Shown in pieces: positions 1-7,776 of a stretch of 10,559 nt of DNA. The stretch comes from Gammaproteobacteria bacterium. GTDB lineage: Bacteria > Pseudomonadota > Gammaproteobacteria > Steroidobacterales > SZUA-146. The stretch lies in assembly GCA_003228965.1 (NCBI GenBank), contig QIGP01000252.1, positions 1 to 10,559 on the forward strand, written 5' to 3'. Position 1 is the stretch's first letter, and each line of letters opens with the position of its first letter. The notes beneath the pieces are model-generated. The model was not told the DNA's origin, searched no databases, and worked only from the letters and a program-made list of their open reading frames with translations. Made by a program: the position numbers and the translations under genes.

Positions 1-160
1 TAGCTATGGCTCAAGGGGGATCGGCGCAAATGGCCGCGCCATAGTGAGCGAAAAACCATCAAGCGGTGTGTACCACAGTCTGTCAAATTGTTCACTTTCT
101 TTTCAACCTTGTATGTCCTTCCCAAGTACGCAGTGCCAGCGCACTCATGAATAATGCAGG
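1..160. other. Non-coding or decayed stretch upstream of phoH fragment
   Basis: No convincing coding sequence is visible here. Every forward frame is interrupted (for example TAG at 1, TAG TGA at 42-47, TGA at 148, TAA at 152). A perfect 7-bp inverted repeat, CTATGGC (4-10) and GCCATAG (38-44), encloses 27 nt. In the third frame the last codons before the ATPase read ALMNNAG, then TAG at 162. Adding one base there would join it to LDFVTVLG, so a single-base deletion is possible. The join is two residues shorter than the linker I expect in this family, so this is only suggestive. Confidence 0.35.
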
Positions 161-745
161 CTAGACTTTGTCACCGTATTGGGCGCTGCAGGTACAGGTA
201 AAACCCTGCTTGCGCTTGCAGCAGGTCTACAGCAGACCCTCGACGAAAACCGTTTCAAAGAAATCATCATGACCCGCGTAACGGTACCTCTGGGTGAAAA
301 CATTGGCTTTTTGCCAGGTACTGAGGAAGAAAAAATGGAGCCCTGGATGGGCGCTCTAATGGACAACCTCGAAGTTTTAACCAGTAACGACGACGGCGGC
401 AGCTGGGGTCGAGGCGCGACACACGACCTGGTACGCAGCCGCATCAAAATTCGCTCCATGAATTTCATGCGTGGTCGTACGTTCGTCAACCGTTACATCA
501 TCGTGGATGAAGCTCAGAATCTGACTGCAAAACAAATGAAGGCACTCATCACACGAGCGGGTCCAGGCACAAAGGTCGTTGCGATTGGCAACGTATCGCA
601 AATTGATACACCCTATTTAACCGAAACCACATCGGGCCTTACGTACGTTGTGAACCGATTCAAGTCCTGGCCACATTCCGGGCACATCACACTCTTACAA
701 GGCGAACGCTCGCGACTTGCAGATTACGCCTCCGAGCTTTTGTGA
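161..745 (+). pseudogene. PhoH2-like ATPase (PIN-PhoH family), N-terminally truncated
   Basis: This is the ATPase half of a PhoH-family protein. Counting from the TTG at 179, the P-loop GAAGTGKT is at residues 2-9, the family stretches TRVTVPLGE and GFLPGTEEEK follow, the Walker B IIVDEAQ is near 107-113, and the protein ends at the usual ERSRLADYASELL. Full PhoH2/YlaK-type proteins have about 450 residues, with an N-terminal PIN RNase domain before this ATPase/helicase part. Here the frame is blocked by TAA at 152-154, immediately upstream of the family-typical LDFVTVLG. A start at TTG 179 would begin inside the P-loop, so it is unlikely to be a working start. None of the three forward frames in 1-160 gives a recognisable PIN domain. 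The family is linked to RNA unwinding and cleavage. I infer a decayed or frameshifted gene, or an assembly artefact. The family call is firm; the status is less sure. Confidence 0.7.
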
Positions 746-919
746 TTCAGCCTCCGGCCACTCGTCATTGACAAAGTCACCGACACCGGCAATACATACT
801 CCAAAGATGACGCGAAGACGACAAAAGATCATAATAAACAACGACAAACGACTGACGGAACGCGGGAACCTGGCGGCCCGGTACCTGTCTGAAACACTAG
901 CAGCTTTAGGGAGCGCGTG

Positions 920-2416
920 TTGAAACATCTTATTTTACTTATACTTACGAGCTTTTCGCTGCAAACGTGGGCGAGTTCAAACAGCGACCTGCCAGATCTT
1001 GGATTGTCGGCCAGCGCAAAAATATCCAGCACCCAGGAATATCAGCTGGGTCGTGCCATTGTCCGCGACCTGCAGCAACGCGGAGCAATTGTTCAAGACC
1101 CCGAACTCACCGCGTACATTCAGTCAATTGGTAACCAAATTTCAGTTCACGCGCACGACGGCGAACAACGTTTTACGTTTTTTATCATCGACGACCCTCA
1201 AGTTAACGCGTTCGCCCTTCCCGGCGGCTTTATCGGCGTGCACACAGGGCTTATCACCACTACGAGTAATGAAAACGAATTGGCCGGCGTGCTTGCTCAC
1301 GAAATTGCACACGTAAGTCAAAAACACATTGCGCGCATGATCGAATCACAAGGCCAAACGAGCCTGCTAACAACCGCTGCAACACTTGCGGCGCTTCTCA
1401 TCGGCGGATTAGGCGGAGCCGACGGTAAAACAATTTCAGCGGCCGTACAGGTGGCTCAGGGCGCGGCGCTTCAACAGCGAATTAACTTTACGCGCGAAAA
1501 CGAATACGAGGCCGACCGCGTCGGCATTAACTTCTTATACGAAGCGGGTTTCGATCCGCAAGGCATGCCCAGTTTCTTTCAAACGCTGTCGCGACGCAGT
1601 GGCGTATCCGGTCAACAGGTACCCGAATTCCTGCGTACCCACCCGGTCAGCACCAACCGGATTGCCGAAACACGTAACCGTGCCGAACTGCTTCCCGCTC
1701 GACAAGTTCCAAGCTCAATGAGTTACGAATTAGCTAAAGCGCGGCTCAACGTGTTCGCTGAAGACAGCGCGACGTCGGCCCTAAAAAACCTCGAAGCACG
1801 TATCGAACGCCACCCTACGGAAGAACGCGACGACGTTCAGTACGCGTACGGACTCGCGCTAGCGCGAGCTGGTAAATCATCCAAAGCCATTGAGCTTATT
1901 GAACCGCTCTTTGGCCGCAACCAAAACACCGTGGCGTACCACATACTTTACGGAGAAACACTGTTCGCCGATGGCCAGACAGAAGCGGCGCTAACCCGAC
2001 TTAAACGTTCGCAAATTCTGTTCCCACGCAACGTTCCCCTCACAATGAGCCATGCTAACATTCTGATCGAAGCTGGCAACCCTGACGAAGCACGCACGCT
2101 CATGCTCGATCTGGTTAACAACGTTGAGTACACCACGGAGCAGCTGCGCATTCTTGCCATGGCCGCCAACGCCGCCGGTTTCAACGGTGACGCTCACTAC
2201 TACATGTCCGAGTTCCACGTGTTGAACGGGCAGCTTAACCTTGCAGCCGACCAGCTAAAAATGGCGCTCAAGTCTCCCGACATTCGTGACTACCAATACG
2301 CCCGCATAGAAACACGTCTGGAAGACATTGAAGAAGTCATTGTTAAGAGCCGCCGAGGCAAACGCAAAAGAAAGCCTGCCTCTCAGTCCCGAAGGACCGG
2401 CTTCACCCCAACCTGA
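920..2416 (+). CDS. bepA: BepA/YfgC-like M48 metalloprotease with TPR domain
   Basis: This is a periplasmic zinc metalloprotease of family M48. In E. coli, BepA works with the BAM complex, promotes LptD maturation and degrades stalled outer-membrane proteins. Numbered from the GTG at 917, the protein has a hydrophobic signal peptide ending near TWA-SS (residue 19), LPGGFIGVHTGL at 101-112, the zinc motif HEIAH at 128-132, the third ligand in EYEAD (E196) and LRTHP with H242, which matches the histidine reported to gate the E. coli active site. Residues about 265-460 look like TPR repeats. The tail is short and very basic (KSRRGKRKRK). Length (about 498 aa) fits E. coli BepA (487). I prefer TTG 920 over GTG 917 because AGGGAG at 908-913 lies 6 nt before TTG and only 3 nt before GTG. 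The gene stands alone, with 171 nt before it. Confidence 0.93.
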   Translation: MKHLILLILTSFSLQTWASSNSDLPDLGLSASAKISSTQEYQLGRAIVRDLQQRGAIVQDPELTAYIQSIGNQISVHAHDGEQRFTFFIIDDPQVNAFALPGGFIGVHTGLITTTSNENELAGVLAHEIAHVSQKHIARMIESQGQTSLLTTAATLAALLIGGLGGADGKTISAAVQVAQGAALQQRINFTRENEYEADRVGINFLYEAGFDPQGMPSFFQTLSRRSGVSGQQVPEFLRTHPVSTNRIAETRNRAELLPARQVPSSMSYELAKARLNVFAEDSATSALKNLEARIERHPTEERDDVQYAYGLALARAGKSSKAIELIEPLFGRNQNTVAYHILYGETLFADGQTEAALTRLKRSQILFPRNVPLTMSHANILIEAGNPDEARTLMLDLVNNVEYTTEQLRILAMAANAAGFNGDAHYYMSEFHVLNGQLNLAADQLKMALKSPDIRDYQYARIETRLEDIEEVIVKSRRGKRKRKPASQSRRTGFTPT

Positions 2417-2459
2417 CGCTGACTCTTACGATCTGCGACGCTTCAGGGGGTATTGATCT

Positions 2460-2500
2460 GGGGCATGCAGGGCGTAAGTATTTATCACTCTGCCCCTTTT
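2460..2500 (+). terminator. Possible weak terminator after bepA
   Basis: GGGGCA (2460-2465) and TGCCCC (2491-2496) form a perfect 6-bp inverted repeat, followed at once by TTTT (2497-2500). The 25-nt loop is long and the T-run is short, so termination may be partial. Its place, 43 nt after the bepA stop and before the SUF regulator promoter region, is right for a terminator. Confidence 0.35.
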
Positions 2501-2534
2501 CGCTCCGGAAACTGTGGCGTTTACCGGTAATCAG

Positions 2535-2550
2535 TACTAGAATAGTCCCC
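2535..2550 (+). promoter_or_regulatory. Putative -10 with overlapping IscR-like operator
   Basis: TAGAAT at 2538-2543 is one base from the -10 consensus and lies about 50 nt upstream of the regulator start. It sits inside ACTA-GAA-TAGT (2536-2546), and TACTAGAATAGTC (2535-2547) matches the core of the IscR type 1 site (GACTRWWWYAGTC) at 11 of 13 positions. The outer arms of that consensus match poorly, and I see no good -35. Binding of an Rrf2 regulator over its own -10 would give autorepression of the operon. This is inferred from known IscR behaviour and not shown by the sequence alone. Confidence 0.35.
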
Positions 2551-2562
2551 TTTCTTTCATGC

Positions 2563-2577
2563 GGTGCACAATGCACC
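2563..2577. repeat. 15-bp palindrome in the 5' leader of the SUF regulator
   Basis: GGTGCA-CAA-TGCACC is a perfect inverted repeat with 6-bp arms and a 3-nt centre. It lies between the putative -10 and the ribosome binding site of the regulator gene. It could be an operator or, in RNA, a small hairpin just before the ribosome binding site (AAGGCGG, 2582-2588). Confidence 0.5.
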
Positions 2578-2593
2578 TCAAAAGGCGGATTTC

Positions 2594-3052
2594 ATGCTTC
2601 GAATGAGCCGAATGACCGACTACGGGACTGTCGTATTAGCTACGCTTGCAGGACAGCCTGGTAAAGTCTTCAGCGCGGTTGAAGTGGCTGATGCCACTCA
2701 GCTGAACGAGCCTACAGTGAAAAAAATCCTCAAGACTCTGGCAAAAGCCGATCTTGTCGATTCGTTTCGCGGTCAGCAAGGCGGATATGCCTTAAAAGGC
2801 GACGCCGAGCACATTAGCGCGGCCCGAATTCTCGACGCTCTGGAAGGTCCTGTTGCACTCACAGAATGCAGCGCCGCTGAGAACTCCTGCCAAATACAGT
2901 CGTACTGCACCGTAGGTCGCAGCTGGCAAATGATCAACCGACAAATTCGCATTTCGTTGGAAGACATCAGCCTTGCGCAGCTTTTGCAAGGCGGCCCCGT
3001 CGCTCAAAACGATCTTCAATTTTCACTTTCACTGCCCGCTGCAGCGGGCTAA
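2594..3052 (+). CDS. Rrf2-family SUF system regulator
   Basis: This is an Rrf2/IscR-family transcription factor of the gammaproteobacterial SUF-regulator type, 152 aa. The N-terminus MLRMSRMTDYG is typical. A winged helix-turn-helix follows (about residues 27-66, with LNEPTVKKILKTLAKADLV and the wing GQQGGYAL). Three cysteines, C92, C99 and C105, form the likely Fe-S ligand loop with spacing x6 and x5; E. coli IscR has C92, C98 and C104. I place the start at ATG 2594 because AAGGCGG at 2582-2588 lies 5 nt upstream and family members begin this way. An upstream in-frame GTG at 2564 would add ten untypical residues and cover the palindrome. The gene is 12 nt before sufB, so the two are probably co-transcribed. 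Its likely job is to sense cluster status and control the operon, including itself. The cyanobacterial SufR is a different family, so I give no symbol. Confidence 0.9.
   Translation: MLRMSRMTDYGTVVLATLAGQPGKVFSAVEVADATQLNEPTVKKILKTLAKADLVDSFRGQQGGYALKGDAEHISAARILDALEGPVALTECSAAENSCQIQSYCTVGRSWQMINRQIRISLEDISLAQLLQGGPVAQNDLQFSLSLPAAAG
3034..3049. repeat. 16-bp GC-rich perfect palindrome at regulator-sufB junction
   Basis: GCCCGCTGCAGCGGGC is a perfect palindrome over the last codons of the regulator gene (encoding PAAAG) and ends one base before its TAA. In RNA it can fold into a 6-bp GC stem with a UGCA loop, 15 nt before the sufB ATG. No T-run follows, so it is not a standard terminator. 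It could influence sufB translation or mRNA processing. Confidence 0.55.
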
Positions 3053-3064
3053 CCGAGACCAGTC

Positions 3065-4489
3065 ATGGCGAAAACCCAAGATGATATGCAAGAACTTGTA
3101 GACCGTTCCTACAAGCACGGCTTTGTCACTGACATTGCGTCAGAAACGCTGCCGCCCGGACTCGACGAAGACGTCATCCGCACCATATCCGCAATCAAAA
3201 ACGAGCCAGAGTGGTTACTCGAATGGCGCTTGAAAGCATACCGTCGCTGGCTAACCATGGACGCACCCGATTGGGCCAAGCTCAACATCGAGCCAATTGA
3301 CTACCAGGCTATCTCATATTACTCGGCGCCCAAGTCTGAAAGCGACAAGCCTCAGAGTTTAGACGAAGTCGATCCCAAACTGCTCGAAACATACGACAAG
3401 CTTGGCATCCCTTTGCACGAGCGCGCACGTCTGGCAGGCGTTGCCGTAGACGCCGTATTCGACAGTGTGTCGGTAGCCACTACATTCCGTGGCAGACTCC
3501 TCGACGCAGGCGTAATTTTTTGCTCGTTCTCGGAAGCGGTTAAAGACTATCCCGAACTGGTTAAGAAATATCTCGGCACCGTGGTGTCACGCGGCGACAA
3601 CTATTTCGCTGCACTTAACTCGGCCGTCTTTACCGATGGCTCGTTCGTCTACATTCCTGAAGGCGTACGCTGCCCCATGGAACTGTCAACCTACTTCCGC
3701 ATCAACGCAGCCAACACAGGTCAGTTCGAGCGCACGCTCATTGTCGCCGACAAAGGTAGCCACGTAAGCTATCTCGAAGGTTGCACGGCCCCCATGCGCG
3801 ATGAAAACCAATTGCACGCAGCAGTGGTTGAACTGGTTGCCATGGACGACGCCCAAATCAAATACTCAACCGTGCAAAACTGGTACCCAGGCGACGAAAA
3901 CGGGGTTGGTGGTATCTACAACTTTGTGACCAAGCGCGGTGACTGTCGGACACAAGTAGAGACAGGTTCGGCCATCACCTGGAAATACCCGAGCTGCATA
4001 TTGCGCGGCGACGACTCTCAAGGCGAGTTTTATTCGGTAGCCGTTACTAACAACTGGCAGCAAGCCGATACCGGTACGAAAATGATACACATCGGTAAAA
4101 ACACGCGCAGCACCATCATCTCCAAAGGCATCTCGGCAGGACAAGCGCAGAACGCGTATCGCGGCCTCGTTAAAATTATGCCTTCGGCAAGTAATGCGCG
4201 TAACTACGCACAATGCGACTCGCTGTTGCTTGGCGACAAGTGCGGAGCACATACCTTCCCTTATATCGAAGCGGCCAACCCTACCGCCAAGATTGAACAC
4301 GAAGCCACCACCTCAACAATTGGCGAGGACCAAATGTTCTATTGCCTGCAGCGCGGTCTTTCCGAAGAAGACGCTGTCAGCCTCATAGTTAATGGCTTCT
4401 GCAAAGAAGTTTTCAAAGAATTGCCGATGGAATTTGCGGTTGAAGCACAAGCGCTTCTCAACGTGAGCCTCGAAGGCGCAGTCGGTTAG
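3065..4489 (+). CDS. sufB: Fe-S cluster assembly scaffold protein SufB
   Basis: SufB is the core subunit of the cytoplasmic SufBC2D complex, which assembles new Fe-S clusters. The protein has 474 aa, close to the roughly 480-495 of the family. Recognisable stretches are [16 protein letters not shown] (47-62), [21 protein letters not shown] (194-214), [21 protein letters not shown] (236-256) and [19 protein letters not shown] (384-402). C393 in CGAHTFPY corresponds to the essential E. coli C405, and C240 in YLEGC to the C254 thought to accept sulfur; both equivalences are from memory of the family. The EHEATTS stretch is at 411-417. It begins 12 nt after the regulator stop with only a weak ribosome binding site, right after a strong hairpin. 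SufC follows 10 nt downstream. It shares the C-terminal beta-helix core with SufD, its partner. Confidence 0.97.
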   Translation: MAKTQDDMQELVDRSYKHGFVTDIASETLPPGLDEDVIRTISAIKNEPEWLLEWRLKAYRRWLTMDAPDWAKLNIEPIDYQAISYYSAPKSESDKPQSLDEVDPKLLETYDKLGIPLHERARLAGVAVDAVFDSVSVATTFRGRLLDAGVIFCSFSEAVKDYPELVKKYLGTVVSRGDNYFAALNSAVFTDGSFVYIPEGVRCPMELSTYFRINAANTGQFERTLIVADKGSHVSYLEGCTAPMRDENQLHAAVVELVAMDDAQIKYSTVQNWYPGDENGVGGIYNFVTKRGDCRTQVETGSAITWKYPSCILRGDDSQGEFYSVAVTNNWQQADTGTKMIHIGKNTRSTIISKGISAGQAQNAYRGLVKIMPSASNARNYAQCDSLLLGDKCGAHTFPYIEAANPTAKIEHEATTSTIGEDQMFYCLQRGLSEEDAVSLIVNGFCKEVFKELPMEFAVEAQALLNVSLEGAVG

Positions 4490-4499
4490 GAATATACAC

Positions 4500-5255
4500 A
4501 TGCTTACTATTAAAAATCTTCACGCTAGCGTCGATGACACACCAATCCTCAAAGGCATAGATCTGGCTCTTGAGCCTGGTAAAGTGCACGCCATCATGGG
4601 GCCTAACGGTTCAGGCAAAAGTACACTCGCTGGCGTGCTCGCTGGCAACCCGCGCTACGAAGTAACGGACGGCAGCATTGAATTTCTCGGTCACGATCTG
4701 CTCGATATGAGCACCGAAGACCGTGCACGTGCTGGTCTCTTCCTGGCGTTTCAATACCCCGTTGAGATTCCCGGTGTTAACAACGCCTATTTGCTCAAAG
4801 CCGCACTGAATGCCAAACGCACGTACAACGGAGAACCTGAACTGGACGCCTTTGAGTTTCTAAGCAAAATCAAAGCCAGTATGAAAATCATGGAGATGAG
4901 CGAAGACTTTCTCAAACGTGACGTCAATGCAGGCTTCTCCGGAGGCGAAAAGAAACGCAACGAAGTGCTGCAAATGCAAATGCTTGAGCCTAAGCTTGCC
5001 GTACTGGATGAAACCGATTCGGGGCTGGATATTGACGCGCTCAAAGTTGTCGCCGAAGGCGTCAATCGTTTACGCGACGAGGAACGTTCCTTTCTGGTCA
5101 TCACGCACTACCAACGTTTGCTCGACCACATTATTCCCGACCACGTACACGTGTTGGCCGGCGGCCGCATTGTTAAGAGCGGCACACGCGAATTGGCGCT
5201 TGAGCTCGAAGCACGCGGCTACGACTGGATCAGCTCAGAGGCCGTTGCATCATGA
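4500..5255 (+). CDS. sufC: SUF system ATPase SufC
   Basis: SufC is the ABC-type ATPase of the SufBC2D complex. It is soluble, not a transporter, and its ATP cycle drives a change in the SufB-SufD dimer that allows cluster assembly. The protein has 251 aa and complete motifs: Walker A GPNGSGKST (34-42), Q-loop LAFQYPVEIPG with Q85, signature FSGGEKKR (146-153), Walker B LAVLDE (166-171) followed by the D-loop SGLD, and the switch histidine H203 in ITHYQR. FQYPVEIPGV and FSGGEKKRNE are typical of SufC rather than of transport ATPases. A ribosome binding site AGGA (4488-4491) overlaps the sufB stop codon and lies 8 nt before the ATG. The last codons overlap the sufD start by 4 nt (ATGA), so the two are probably translated together. 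Confidence 0.97.
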   Translation: MLTIKNLHASVDDTPILKGIDLALEPGKVHAIMGPNGSGKSTLAGVLAGNPRYEVTDGSIEFLGHDLLDMSTEDRARAGLFLAFQYPVEIPGVNNAYLLKAALNAKRTYNGEPELDAFEFLSKIKASMKIMEMSEDFLKRDVNAGFSGGEKKRNEVLQMQMLEPKLAVLDETDSGLDIDALKVVAEGVNRLRDEERSFLVITHYQRLLDHIIPDHVHVLAGGRIVKSGTRELALELEARGYDWISSEAVAS

Positions 5256-6532
5256 GACCGTCAATGGAACATTTAGCCAGCGCGTTCGCACAGCGCCCCG
5301 ATTCGGCGAACCTACCCGAATGGCTAACGATGATGCAAAACGACTCGTGGAAACGTGCACGCTCCCACGGACTACCGTGGCGCAAAGACGAACACTGGAA
5401 ATACACGAGCCTTTACAACCTGGCGAAACTAGAGCTTCGAGCACCTGAAACCCCTGCCAGCGACCTTACGGTCAGAGGTTCGCGGGTATATCAAAACGAC
5501 CATGCCACCGTCATTGAATGGCGCAATGGTCGCCCTCTTACCTCAATGTCGTTGCCTGGCGGCGTGTCGTTCAGGACGCTGGGTGGCGACGTACCTTCAA
5601 ACAGCGACTTTTTAACGAATGAACCCGCTCGTCATTCGGTAATGCAAGACATTAACCAGGCGTTTGCCGACACTGTTTGTGAACTAACGGTTGCCGCCAA
5701 CACGCGCGTTGAGTTGCCTGTCTATCTCTTGCAGGAACTACAAGGAAACAACGTGCTCGCTTCGCAACGACTGCATATTAACGTAGGCGACAACAGCGAA
5801 CTGGATCTGGTTGACCATCTGGTTGGCAGCGGTAGCGATAACGTCAACAATCGACACCTGTCAATTTTCATTGGCGCCAACAGCCATGTTCGACACACGC
5901 TTATTCAGCAAGACGATCTTGCTACTTCGTTAATCAATAATGTCGATGTTGCTGTATCTCGCGACGCGAATTATGTGTCACAAGTGTTCGACCTTGGTGC
6001 GCGTTTGGCGCGTCACGACCTTGGCATATCGCTAAACGGCGAAAACGCACACTGCAGCATGGTAGCGGCGTATTTGCCCCACGACGAACAACACGTCGAT
6101 CACCATACGCTGGTGAAACACAACAAACCCAACACGCATAGCGAACAGCGCTACAACGGTGTGGCAGGTTTTAAAGGCCACGGCGTGTTTAATGGCAAAG
6201 TACTTGTACAACCAGACGCGCAAAAAATCACAGCAGCACAGAGCAACCAAAACATTTTACTGTGTGACCAGGCTGCTGTTGACACCAAGCCCGAACTTGA
6301 AATTTATGCAGACGACGTTAAGTGTTCACACGGCGCCACAGTGGGTCAACTCGACGAAACTGCTTTGTTCTATCTGCAAAGCCGCGGCCTTGGCAAGCAC
6401 CAGGCGCAACAACTATTGGTACAGGGTTTTGTACGCGACATATACGCGAACATACGCTGTAAAACCCTGCATGACTGGCTGGACAAAGCCATCACCTCCA
6501 AACTGGATGAACTGGTGAGTAAACTGCAATGA
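5252..6532 (+). CDS. sufD: Fe-S cluster assembly protein SufD
   Basis: SufD is the SufB paralogue that pairs with SufB and SufC in the scaffold; in E. coli it is also needed for iron entry. The protein has 426 aa (E. coli 423). The N-terminal part is variable, with WRKDEHWKYTSL at 43-54, and the C-terminal beta-helix core ends with KPELEIYADDVKCSHGATVG (346-365). C358 and H360 in this KCSH motif fall at the same numbers as the two residues reported as important in E. coli SufD. LDETALFYLQSRGL (367-380) is the usual closing helical region. The start overlaps the sufC stop (ATGA); GAGG at 5238-5241 is the likely ribosome binding site. A second in-frame ATG lies at 5264, so the exact start could be four codons later. 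The end overlaps sufS by 4 nt. Confidence 0.96.
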   Translation: MRPSMEHLASAFAQRPDSANLPEWLTMMQNDSWKRARSHGLPWRKDEHWKYTSLYNLAKLELRAPETPASDLTVRGSRVYQNDHATVIEWRNGRPLTSMSLPGGVSFRTLGGDVPSNSDFLTNEPARHSVMQDINQAFADTVCELTVAANTRVELPVYLLQELQGNNVLASQRLHINVGDNSELDLVDHLVGSGSDNVNNRHLSIFIGANSHVRHTLIQQDDLATSLINNVDVAVSRDANYVSQVFDLGARLARHDLGISLNGENAHCSMVAAYLPHDEQHVDHHTLVKHNKPNTHSEQRYNGVAGFKGHGVFNGKVLVQPDAQKITAAQSNQNILLCDQAAVDTKPELEIYADDVKCSHGATVGQLDETALFYLQSRGLGKHQAQQLLVQGFVRDIYANIRCKTLHDWLDKAITSKLDELVSKLQ

Positions 6533-7776
6533 GTGTACCCGCGACTGTGCAGACACAAGAATTCGATGTCGAACGTATTCGCGCCGACTTCCCTATTTTA
6601 CATCAACAGGTACACGGCAAAGACCTCGTGTTTCTCGACAACGCGGCGTCATCACAACGCCCGCAAAGCGTTATTGACGCGGTTAGTCACTACTACATGC
6701 ACGACCACGCCAACGTGCATCGTGGCGTTCACACGCTTAGCGAACGCGCAACGGCCGCTTACGAGGGTACTCGCGAGAAAATACGCAGCTACATTAATGC
6801 AGCGAGCACTGCCGAAATCATCTTTGTACGAGGCACTACCGAAGCGATTAACCTGGTAGCCCAGTCATACGGTCGTGAACGCTTTCAACCAGGAGATGAG
6901 ATTTTAATTACCTGGATGGAACATCACGCCAACATTGTCCCTTGGCAAATGGTGTGTGAAAAAACCGGCGCCAAACTGGTAGTCGCGCCTATTACGCAAG
7001 ACGGCGAACTGGACATGGATGCGTTCACAAAGCTTCTTACAGACAAAACCAAAATCGTTGCTGTTGGCCATATCTCCAACGCGATTGGCTCTGTGAACCC
7101 TATCAAGGAAATAATCGACCTCGCCCACAAGCACGACGTCCCTGTACTCATAGATGGCGCGCAGTCCATGCCGCACACACAAGTTGACATGCAGGCGCTG
7201 GATGCCGATTTTTTCGCGTTCTCAAGTCACAAAATGTTTGGACCCACGGGCGTTGGCGTGCTCTACGGCAAGCAGGCACTGCTAGATTCGATGCCACCCT
7301 ACCAAGGCGGTGGCGATATGATTTTGGCCGTCGACTTTGAGAAAACGCTGTACAACGAACTGCCCGCTAAATTTGAAGCCGGTACGCCTAATATTGCCGG
7401 TGTTGTCGGCCTCGGTGCCACCATCGACTATCTGAACCAGCTGGATTTCAATGCTGTTGCACAACACGAGCAAGCGCTGCTTGACTACGCACAAGAGCAG
7501 CTTGCGACAGTTCCCGGGCTACGCATTATTGGCACCGCCAAAGACAAGGCAAGTGTTGTATCCTTTGTACTTGACACGGTTCACGCGCACGATCTCGGCA
7601 CTATTGTCGACAGCGAAGGTGTGGCCATACGAACCGGTCACCACTGTGCCATGCCTGTTATGGACTTTTTCAAGGTACCGGCCACAGCGAGAGCGTCATT
7701 CGCATTTTATAACCGTCACGACGAAGTAGATGTTCTGGTTGCGGCACTTATCAAAGCCCAGAGGATGTTCGCCTGA
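6529..7776 (+). CDS. sufS: Cysteine desulfurase SufS
   Basis: SufS is a PLP enzyme that converts L-cysteine to L-alanine and holds the sulfur as a persulfide for cluster assembly (type II, NifS/CsdB group). The protein has 415 aa. The PLP lysine is K235 in FSSHKMFGPTGVG, the persulfide cysteine is C373 in RTGHHCAMP, and R388 in ATARAS is the substrate-carboxylate arginine; these are K226, C364 and R379 in E. coli, all shifted by nine. H131/H132 in MEHHANIVPW include the residue stacking on PLP. H354 in HAHD lies 19 residues before the cysteine, as does H342 of Bacillus SufS, which swaps zinc with SufU; E. coli has tyrosine there (from memory). This fits the sufU gene next door. The start overlaps sufD by 4 nt and the stop overlaps sufU by 1 nt. 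Confidence 0.97.
   Translation: MSVPATVQTQEFDVERIRADFPILHQQVHGKDLVFLDNAASSQRPQSVIDAVSHYYMHDHANVHRGVHTLSERATAAYEGTREKIRSYINAASTAEIIFVRGTTEAINLVAQSYGRERFQPGDEILITWMEHHANIVPWQMVCEKTGAKLVVAPITQDGELDMDAFTKLLTDKTKIVAVGHISNAIGSVNPIKEIIDLAHKHDVPVLIDGAQSMPHTQVDMQALDADFFAFSSHKMFGPTGVGVLYGKQALLDSMPPYQGGGDMILAVDFEKTLYNELPAKFEAGTPNIAGVVGLGATIDYLNQLDFNAVAQHEQALLDYAQEQLATVPGLRIIGTAKDKASVVSFVLDTVHAHDLGTIVDSEGVAIRTGHHCAMPVMDFFKVPATARASFAFYNRHDEVDVLVAALIKAQRMFA

Noticed and set aside
145..489. A 114-codon minus-strand ORF opposite the phoH fragment
   Set aside because: It is antisense to a well-conserved ATPase, and its composition (rich in R, S, P and V) is that of a shadow frame with no recognisable motif.
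764..800. TTGACA (768-773) as a bepA promoter, and the direct repeat GTCATTGAC/GTCACCGAC (764-772, 776-784)
   Set aside because: No -10 with good match lies 16-18 nt after TTGACA, and the repeat matches at only 7 of 9 bases, so neither rises above chance.
3866..4300. A 144-codon minus-strand ORF inside sufB
   Set aside because: The plus-strand sequence is highly conserved SufB core, and the antisense product has no family features or credible start context.
4918..5448. A 176-codon plus-strand ORF across the sufC-sufD junction
   Set aside because: It reads out of frame through the SufC signature and Walker B and the SufD N-terminus, all of which are clearly coding in other frames.
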